Assembly: GCF_016612995.1 (NCBI RefSeq)
Contig: NZ_JAEOAH010000013.1
Span: 94,062 to 158,061, forward strand
Length of the DNA: 64,000 bases
Source: Viridibacillus soli
Lineage (GTDB): Bacteria > Bacillota > Bacilli > Bacillales_A > Planococcaceae
Direction of reading: 5' to 3'
Each line of letters starts with the position of its first letter. Position 1 is the first letter of the stretch. Position numbers and translations under genes: made by a program. The notes under the pieces are model-generated. The model was not told the origin of the DNA and searched no databases. It saw only the letters and a program-made list of their open reading frames with translations. Shown in pieces: positions 58,135 through 64,000 of the stretch.

Positions 58135-59188
58135 ATTTGATAAAACGAGATAGCAACCCAGCTTCTTTTGCAGTTACGAATACCATGACAATTAATGGGC
58201 CAATAAAAAAGCCAAAAAAGCCAAATAACTGCAAACCTACGTAAATACTGATTAAAGTAGCAAGTGGAGGTAAGCCGATTTGGGCACTCATCACCTTTGT
58301 TTCTAAAATTTGGCGGAGAATAATTAAAACAATCGCTAATATACCTAACTTTACTCCCAGTGCCATCTGTCCAGTAAGCATAGCGTAAAGAGCCCAAGGA
58401 GCTAAAATAATAATAGACCCTAAAATAGGTAATAAATCGACGAACCAGATAACTAAAGCCATGATAAAAGCGTATTTAGGAATGATGAATAGTAAAGAGC
58501 AAAAAGTGACGACTAAAATGATTAAGCTAACGATTAATTCTGCTTTTATATAACCGAATAATACAATATGAAGTTTTTGAATGAGCACTTTCCATTTTTC
58601 CGCCTTGTTTTTAGAAATATATATAGCAAAGCGTTTTTTTAGTTGTGGCAATTCTAACATTAGAAGGAATAGGGCAAATATATATACAAATAAGTTGAGC
58701 AAGAACTGTGGTAATTTAGATACGAGCATTTTCAATCGCTCATAATTAAAAAATTCGATAAAAGATGATTGGAGTCTTTCTAATAGACGATTAATACCGA
58801 GTTGTATCTCAGTAATAATTTCGATAGGAAAATCGTAGGTGATTTTTGCTAAACGGGTTTGCAGATTAATCCAAGAGGCTGTTAATTGATCGAAAAGTTC
58901 AGGAGCCCTAGCTGAAAAGTGGGTGACTTGAGTGAAGACATTTGTAATGACAAAGTAAAGGATGCTTGACAGCAAAATTAAAAACAATGAGAATATGATA
59001 ACGACAGACAAGCGTCTAGATTTTATCCATTTTCGTTGGAGAAATTGAATAGTTGGCTCTAGTAAAAGTGCAGTGAGAAGGGCGAGTAAAATAGGAATAG
59101 ATGCGGGAATTAAAATATATAATAGTAATAGAACTATGATTGTTAGTAAGCCTTTTTTTAATACTGTAAAAAAGTTGGATTTGGCCAA
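58133..59188 (-). CDS. AI-2E/YtvI-family membrane protein
   Basis: 351 residues with seven to eight helices: two near the N-terminus (15-50), one at 60-82, and the rest from about 160. WFVDLLPILGSIIILAPWALY near residue 240 is the family signature. Members of this family (formerly UPF0118) export small molecules or act in sporulation (YtvI) or sodium-proton exchange; which applies here is unclear. Single gene. Confidence 0.85.
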   Translation of the reverse strand: MAKSNFFTVLKKGLLTIIVLLLLYILIPASIPILLALLTALLLEPTIQFLQRKWIKSRRLSVVIIFSLFLILLSSILYFVITNVFTQVTHFSARAPELFDQLTASWINLQTRLAKITYDFPIEIITEIQLGINRLLERLQSSFIEFFNYERLKMLVSKLPQFLLNLFVYIFALFLLMLELPQLKKRFAIYISKNKAEKWKVLIQKLHIVLFGYIKAELIVSLIILVVTFCSLLFIIPKYAFIMALVIWFVDLLPILGSIIILAPWALYAMLTGQMALGVKLGILAIVLIILRQILETKVMSAQIGLPPLATLISIYVGLQLFGFFGFFIGPLIVMVFVTAKEAGLLSRFIK

Positions 59189-59256
59189 TCAAATCACCTA
59201 TCTTTTAAATTTAGGCTCATAGTATGGGTGATTTCGGCTTTTTTATGCAACTAAAA

Positions 59257-59282
59257 AAGTGCTGGAAGATTCCAGCACTTCG
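59257..59282 (-). terminator. Terminator of the YugN-like gene
   Basis: AAGTGCTGGA-ATCT-TCCAGCACTT on the minus strand followed by TTTTAG; 10-bp perfect stem. Confidence 0.85.
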
Positions 59283-59293
59283 ATTAAAACAAA

Positions 59294-59659
59294 TTAAGCA
59301 TGAATTTCAAATACTTTAATTTGTTTTTCAAGAGATTTCAAAATTTCTTGGCAAGATTTTACTAGATGAGCAGGGAATGCTTCACCTTCACCATATTCAA
59401 CACCGTGTGGGAAGTAATGTTTACCAAGAGCTGGTTTGAAAAGAGTGATCATCGCATCGTTAGCACCGATATCACCGTCTTTTGTAAAACCGAATACACG
59501 TAGGTAGAATGTTCCTTCACGTACATCAAAGCGTCTGTCCCAAGTTACGCGCTCGTAATCCCAGCCTGTAGCACGGATTAAACCATGATCGCGCATAAGA
59601 TCATCAAGAAGTGTAATGTCAGCTAAAGTATTTTCAAGTCCTGTATTTTCGAAATACAT
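59294..59659 (-). CDS. YugN-like family protein
   Basis: 121 residues, soluble alpha/beta, matching the YugN-like family; segments ATGWDYERVTWDRRFD and YYLRVFG-like strand are typical. It stands where Bacillus subtilis has ylbA between ctaG and ylbC. Function unknown. GGAGGACG before the ATG. Confidence 0.85.
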   Translation of the reverse strand: MYFENTGLENTLADITLLDDLMRDHGLIRATGWDYERVTWDRRFDVREGTFYLRVFGFTKDGDIGANDAMITLFKPALGKHYFPHGVEYGEGEAFPAHLVKSCQEILKSLEKQIKVFEIHA

Positions 59660-59806
59660 AATTTTTCGTCCTCCTTTTACTCATCGTACGATATATACGT
59701 TCCATTTTATAATAGAACAAAAATGCACCGGTTGCAATGACAACATTGTGAATACATCGTTGCAATTGGTATAATAAAATAACTAAACAAATTGGAGAGA
59801 GGCCTT

Positions 59807-60877
59807 GTGAAAGCATTATTTCGAATTTTACTCATATTAGCGGCTATTTTAGTCGTTTTCTTTTATACAAATCAATCCGTAAAGGAAAATGAATTGTTAA
59901 CAGCTCCAAATTCAAATGGGAAAGTGATTCCGCAAAAAGAGGCACCAACTGTTAATGGTGAAGCAATCCCTAGACCTAAAGACGGTTTATCTACACTAAT
60001 AGGAAAATCAACTAAGTCACTAGCAAAATTAAAAGGCGAGCCTTCTCGTAAAGAACCCTCTGCCTATGGCTATGATTGGTGGGTGTACGATAAGAATTAC
60101 GATAATTATATGATGTTCGGTGTAGAGGCTGGTAAAGTGACACAAGTGTATATCTCTGGTGCTAATGTGGAAGCCGAACCATTTAAGATTGGTCAATCTC
60201 TAGATGATATTTATCGATCAACAATTATTGATACAGAAGTGAATGTGCAAATAGATGAAAATATTTACACATTTATTTTAAATGAAGTGGATATGAAAAC
60301 GCGGATATTAACGATGTATGATGGTTTGTATGCACAAATGTATTTTGATGCGACAGATCAGTCCTTAAGGGCGGTACGTTTTATAGATGGCGAAACGCTC
60401 GTAAAACAGCAACCATATGATATGACTTACGTCGGCGATATGATTACACCGAGCGTACCATCGTCCTATTTACAAGCTGAAATCGATTTAGCTAATCAGC
60501 AACAACTTTTTGATTTGACAAATGTTTATCGCATTCAAAAAGGCTTGCCAGCATTAAATGCTGCAATAGATTTAAACAATATTGCACAAAGTCATACTGA
60601 AAGCTTAGCCCTCGGTAAAATTTCGCAAGAGACAGTCCAGTCTGACACGCTAAAAAACCGATTGAAAAATGCAACGATTGAATTTGATGTTGCTGCAGAA
60701 AATATTGCAGAGGACTACTTAGATGCTCCAGAAGCGATTAATGGCTTGCTCAATTCTGAGAAACACCGAGATACATTATTAAATGAAGATTTCAATCAGC
60801 TTGGTTCAGGCGCATTTGGCAAACACTTTTCACAAGTGTTTATTCAACGAGTGGAGAGTATGTCAGATGAGCCGTGA
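59807..60877 (+). CDS. ylbC: CAP/SCP-domain secreted protein (YlbC type)
   Basis: 356 residues. An N-terminal membrane anchor or signal (about 4-22) leads to a CAP-associated N-terminal domain (about 60-200, GYDWWVYDKNYDNYMMFGVE) and a C-terminal CAP domain (about 233-350; TNVYRIQKGLPALN, AENIAEDY, HRDTLLNEDF). The GTG at 59807 after GGAGAGAGG is chosen. Layout and position fit ylbC of Bacillus subtilis. Its last 34 bp overlap the end of the convergent aspartokinase-like gene. Confidence 0.88.
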   Translation: MKALFRILLILAAILVVFFYTNQSVKENELLTAPNSNGKVIPQKEAPTVNGEAIPRPKDGLSTLIGKSTKSLAKLKGEPSRKEPSAYGYDWWVYDKNYDNYMMFGVEAGKVTQVYISGANVEAEPFKIGQSLDDIYRSTIIDTEVNVQIDENIYTFILNEVDMKTRILTMYDGLYAQMYFDATDQSLRAVRFIDGETLVKQQPYDMTYVGDMITPSVPSSYLQAEIDLANQQQLFDLTNVYRIQKGLPALNAAIDLNNIAQSHTESLALGKISQETVQSDTLKNRLKNATIEFDVAAENIAEDYLDAPEAINGLLNSEKHRDTLLNEDFNQLGSGAFGKHFSQVFIQRVESMSDEP

Positions 60878-61614
60878 TGAATGGCAGGAACGATTAAAGT
60901 CCCTTGGTCCATAGAAAAGGTATTTCGTATATGCAGCGTGAGATGGTGTTGTTCAGCCGTCTCCGCTGCTTTTTTTTGCACAATTGGATGGCTGTTATTT
61001 AATAGTTGATGGAATTCAGGATACGTCAATTTTGAAATTAATACGGCGTCGGCATTTTCCTTAGGATTGTAAGTCATAACACCTGGAACATCCTTATAAT
61101 ATTCGATAAATTGAGCCTTCAAGGCAGCGCCGAGTAGTGCTGCAGTTAAATCACTGCCGCCACGTCCTAGCGTTGTAATATCTCCTTCAGCTGTCGTTCC
61201 TTGAAACCCAGGAATGATGACGCAAGAAGTTTCATCTAATGCCTTCTCAATAGCTGATGTGTGAACAGCTTGAACTTCAGCATCGCCAAAATTTTCGGAA
61301 GTTTCAAGGCCGATGCTTTGACCATACAATAATTTATTCTCAATACCGGTTCGTTCTAGCTCTGCCGAAATGACAGCCGCGGCAATCATTTCTCCACAAG
61401 CTGCAACGAGATCCTTTGCCTTGGAGTCGCTCTTAAAAGCGCTAGTTAATGTTATTAAAGTGTCAGTGGCATAAGCATCGCCAGCGCGTCCCATTGCTGA
61501 AACAACAATGACGGCTTTATTATATTGACGAATAGCGTTACGTATATGAAGGATGCAATGTTTACGCGAAGCTTCGGATTGCATTGCCATTCCACCAAAC
61601 TTTTGAATAATCAT
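60844..61614 (-). CDS. Aspartokinase-like protein without ACT domains (DapG-like)
   Basis: 256 residues, only the amino-acid-kinase domain; normal aspartokinases are about 400 residues with two ACT domains for feedback. Best recalled match is DapG (VVSAMGRAGDAYATD, GFQGTTAEGDITTLGRGGSD). The ATP/aspartate motif KFGGTS is KFGGMA here, so activity is uncertain. DapG makes aspartyl phosphate for diaminopimelate. It is divergent from a MurE ligase gene. The ATG at 61614 after GGGAG is chosen; the longer frame to 61662 lacks a ribosome site. No frame remnant of ACT domains is seen downstream. Confidence 0.75.
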   Translation of the reverse strand: MIIQKFGGMAMQSEASRKHCILHIRNAIRQYNKAVIVVSAMGRAGDAYATDTLITLTSAFKSDSKAKDLVAACGEMIAAAVISAELERTGIENKLLYGQSIGLETSENFGDAEVQAVHTSAIEKALDETSCVIIPGFQGTTAEGDITTLGRGGSDLTAALLGAALKAQFIEYYKDVPGVMTYNPKENADAVLISKLTYPEFHQLLNNSHPIVQKKAAETAEQHHLTLHIRNTFSMDQGTLIVPAIHHGSSDILSTR

Positions 61615-61639
61615 AGTGAATACTCCCATCTTTCTTCGT

Positions 61640-61668
61640 GTCATTTTGTGCACTCTCTTCATACGATA
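61640..61668 (+). promoter_or_regulatory. Possible sporulation-type promoter before murE
   Basis: GTCATTTT (61640-61647) and CATACGATA (61660-61668). The latter fits the SigK -10 (CATANNNTA) and nearly the SigE -10; the 12-bp spacer is short for either. Suggestive only. Confidence 0.2.
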
Positions 61669-61731
61669 AAAGTGAATAGCGGATTGTAATAATGTATTCT
61701 ATGATGTTAAAAAGGTGCAGGAGGAAAACAG

Positions 61732-63201
61732 TTGATCTTAGCAGAGCTTATTAAGGATTGGCCTTGTGAAGTACAGGGTGGCTCGATACGTATACAAATC
61801 AATGGAATTACAGATGAAGCAAGTCAAATCGAGCCAGGTAACATTTTCGTAGCAAGAAGGGGGAAACAGCATAATGGTTGGGATTTTGTCTCGCAAGCAA
61901 TGGAAAAAGGCGCAGTAGCCATTGTGTATGACCAAGACCAGCCAATTCAACATGCAGAAGTCCCCCATATTTGGGTGCCTGATTGTTCAACATTTTTATC
62001 CTATGCATGTAAAGCTTTTGTAGGTGATCAAATTGAACTGTTGAAGATTGTTGCGGTGACCGGAACAAACGGAAAGACGACGGTAACACACTTTATCGGA
62101 CAAATTTTACAACAGCTTGGTGCTAAAGTAGCGGTACTTGGCACATTAGGATTATGGATTAATGGTGAACGCCAGGATCAGTACACTTCCTCTATGACAA
62201 CTCCTCCTCCTGCCTATTTGTATCGTATTTTTTCACAATGCGTACAAATGGGCGTGACGCATGTTGTTATAGAAGCGTCTTCCTTAGGACTTTCACAGCA
62301 TCGTCTAGATCATTGCCCGATCGATTATGGTGTTTATTTAAATATGAGTAGAGACCATTATGATGAACATGGTAGTAAGGAAAAATATGAATTAGCGAAG
62401 AGAAAATTAACGACATTAGCGAAGAAAATTATCGTGAATGCTGATGACCCATTTTGCTTAAGTATGAAACAGCATCATGTAAGAACTTTTACGTTTGGCA
62501 AGTATCGAACAGCAGATATTAGCATCATTCATAAGGAAATTGAAGACACATCAACAATTTTACTTGTACAATATTTGGAAAATCCAGTCGAACTGAAGAT
62601 ACCATTTATTGGAGATCATCATCAACAAAATGTTTTAGCAGCAGTTGCGACCGTGCAACAACTAGGTTATCCACTACAAATGATTGCCCCAAAAATTCCG
62701 CAGCTCACTTTGCCGTTAGGTAGACAACAGGAAGTAGAAAATACTAAAGGTATACGTATCGTCATTGACTATGCTCATACACCGAGTGCTCTTGCAGCTG
62801 TATTACAATCTTTAAAACAAACAGCGAAGAAAAGATTAACGGTAGTCTTTGGTTGTGGCGGGGACCGTGATCACGGAAAACGACAGGAGATGGGGAAGGT
62901 AGCGGATTGCTATGCACATAAAATTTGGTTAACAAGTGATAATCCGCGCAGGGAACAAGCAGATATGATAATTGCACAAATTGCGCAAGGCATTAAACTG
63001 ACGCCATATGCGATTAAAATTAATCGCAAGCAAGCAATTGAAAGTGCAATTGCTGAAGCTAGTCCAGGTGATACAGTTTTAATCGCAGGAAAAGGGCATG
63101 AAACGACCCAAATTATTGGTAGTCAAGTTGTTCCATTTTCTGATTTTGAAATTTCAAGAGCTTATGTAAGTCTTTTAAATATGGGGCTCAATGACGAATA
63201 A
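61732..63201 (+). CDS. murE: UDP-MurNAc-tripeptide synthetase, DNPR (diaminopimelate) type
   Basis: 489 residues. ATP loop GTNGKTT (111-117), SRDHYDEHG (206-214), carbamylated Lys in YELAK (about 223), DNPR (403-406) and GKGHE (453-457) are all present. MurE adds the third residue of the peptidoglycan stem; DNPR is the signature for meso-diaminopimelate, whereas lysine enzymes have other residues at the Arg. It is outside any division/cell-wall cluster. TTG start at 61732, seven bases after AGGAGG. Its last 27 bp overlap the broken thioesterase gene. Confidence 0.88.
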   Translation: MILAELIKDWPCEVQGGSIRIQINGITDEASQIEPGNIFVARRGKQHNGWDFVSQAMEKGAVAIVYDQDQPIQHAEVPHIWVPDCSTFLSYACKAFVGDQIELLKIVAVTGTNGKTTVTHFIGQILQQLGAKVAVLGTLGLWINGERQDQYTSSMTTPPPAYLYRIFSQCVQMGVTHVVIEASSLGLSQHRLDHCPIDYGVYLNMSRDHYDEHGSKEKYELAKRKLTTLAKKIIVNADDPFCLSMKQHHVRTFTFGKYRTADISIIHKEIEDTSTILLVQYLENPVELKIPFIGDHHQQNVLAAVATVQQLGYPLQMIAPKIPQLTLPLGRQQEVENTKGIRIVIDYAHTPSALAAVLQSLKQTAKKRLTVVFGCGGDRDHGKRQEMGKVADCYAHKIWLTSDNPRREQADMIIAQIAQGIKLTPYAIKINRKQAIESAIAEASPGDTVLIAGKGHETTQIIGSQVVPFSDFEISRAYVSLLNMGLNDE

Positions 63202-63598
63202 TGAGTCAGTTGCAAACGCAATTTGTTTGCCATCTGCTTGTTCAACTGAAGCTTCGAGCACCATTGTATGGCTCCCTTTACTTAAAAAATTGTGATTTCG
63301 CTGTCAAAGTATCTAACTTAGCTGACGTCACATAATGCATTGTCAAATTACTCGTTACTACACTGTGACCATCTGCTATGACATGATTAGCATGAGTTCC
63401 CATACAAGTATCTGCCATTTTTGCAACGACACCACCATGTGGTAGCTTTAATGTATTTTGATTAACAGATAAAATTGGAACGGTAATGGTGCAGTAATTA
63501 TCTGTAATAGCATAATCTATATTCAAGAGGGCATCTATATAGGTATAACGCTCACCTTGTTGACAATCTCTTATGCCTGTCAGAATTTTATCTAACAT
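63175..63598 (-). pseudogene. Hotdog-fold thioesterase with a frameshift
   Basis: Reading from 63598 the protein has PaaI-type sequence (LPHGGVVAKMADTCMGTHA) but stops at 63278 after KSQFFK. Skipping one base in the A6 run 63284-63289 restores a frame that continues LSKGSHTMVLEASVEQADGK and ends at 63175, giving about 140 residues, the normal length of the family. So the gene is broken by one extra base, or the sequence has an error there. The family hydrolyses acyl-CoA thioesters. Confidence 0.8.
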
Positions 63599-63953
63599 GA
63601 TTGTATCTTTTTTTGATCCACTTTCTGGAATATCTATTGATAAGTTTTATAACTTGTCCCTCGTAAAACTTCTCGAACAATAGTAGCTAGAGCTCATTCT
63701 AAAAAAATGCAGAAAACTCAAACTGTTGGTGTAACTGTAGTAGGTGGTGGGGCTTATTGCCTCCCATACTTGCTTTATATTACTTCGTTAATAGGTTAGC
63801 AAAATAATTTGGCTCATTAGTTTAAAAAAGACGGATCTGGTTACTATAATTATCTATGGCAACAGGTGTGTTGATTAGGGGAATATTAGGTTGTTATTTA
63901 CCGTTAAAATATTTTTTTATATTCAATATTAACGTATGTTACTACATTTTTTA
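63599..63953. other. Gene-poor stretch with fragmentary frames
   Basis: A short frame with a hydrophobic end (MQKTQTVGVTVVGGG at about 63707) and another (KKDGSGYYNYLW at about 63826) lack ribosome sites and complete ends; they may be decayed gene pieces. No other feature seen. Confidence 0.35.
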
Positions 63954-64000
63954 GTTGATTGTAGCGGAGGAAGCGGCTCGGTGCTTGCCCGCGGAAAGCG
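63954..64000. repeat. Start of a Bacillaceae-type GC-rich interspersed repeat
   Basis: GTTGATTGTAGCGGAGG ... GCCCGCGGAAAGCG, far richer in G and C than its surroundings and cut by the window edge. From memory this matches the ends of a GC-rich intergenic repeat common in Bacillaceae, here with a shortened middle. Confidence 0.55.

Noticed and set aside
60870..60914. 15-codon ORF starting ATGAGCCGTG after the CAP gene
   Set aside because: No ribosome site, very short, and lies inside the convergent kinase gene.
61660..61668. Confident SigE/SigK promoter before murE
   Set aside because: The -10 fits, but the only -35-like match is at a 12-bp spacing, too short; kept only as a low-confidence hint.

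Overview
The window reads as chromosomal DNA of a low-GC, spore-forming Gram-positive bacterium of the Bacillaceae/Planococcaceae. The best guess is the Lysinibacillus/Solibacillus group; this is inferred from protein similarity and gene order, since there is no rRNA gene here to check it. About 55 coding units are present, with AAGGAGG-type ribosome sites and many intrinsic terminators. There is no tRNA, rRNA, CRISPR array, phage or complete insertion sequence.

Layout. 0-8.6 kb: end of an ABC transporter and a MoxR/DUF58/von Willebrand operon of membrane proteins. 8.6-14.4 kb: an MFS efflux gene and a potABCD polyamine uptake operon led by its own XRE-cupin regulator. 14.6-19.0 kb: a LytTR regulator divergent from the glyoxylate-shunt genes aceA-aceB, followed by two small cysteine-rich proteins. 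19.3-30.3 kb: a core block recalled in the same order in Bacillus subtilis (ykuU, ykuV, ktrC, rnjA, rpoY, ykrA, def, pdhABCD). 30.3-38.4 kb: an accessory block (odd SDR protein, TetR plus RND exporter, lrgAB, nitronate monooxygenase) where B. subtilis has slp-speA. 38.4-60.9 kb: the core order resumes (yktA, yktB, suhB, ylaF, typA, ylaH, ylaI, ylaL, ylaN, ftsW, pycA, ctaA, ctaB, ctaCDEF, ctaG, a ylbC-type CAP gene). 60.8-64 kb: an aspartokinase-like gene without ACT domains divergent from a MurE ligase, then a frameshifted hotdog thioesterase and decayed DNA.

How the genes work together. The core block is central carbon and respiratory metabolism: pyruvate dehydrogenase and pyruvate carboxylase feed the TCA cycle, aceAB allows growth on acetate, and ctaA/ctaB make heme A for the caa3 oxidase encoded by ctaCDEFG. 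RNase J1, RpoY, TypA and deformylase serve RNA decay, transcription and translation.

Most notable observations: (1) a family of ~128-bp structured repeats, one solitary copy against the rnjA stop codon and seven in tandem between ctaF and ctaG, whose stems are kept by compensatory base changes; (2) a free-standing transcription unit for a 23-residue basic peptide; (3) a DapG-like kinase without ACT domains facing a DNPR-type MurE, a candidate spore-cortex diaminopimelate module; (4) an SDR protein lacking all three catalytic residues; (5) one palindromic operator covering two divergent promoters at tetR/RND, with a possible ATT start codon; (6) LytTR-type repeats before aceA; (7) a thioesterase broken by one base in an A6 run.
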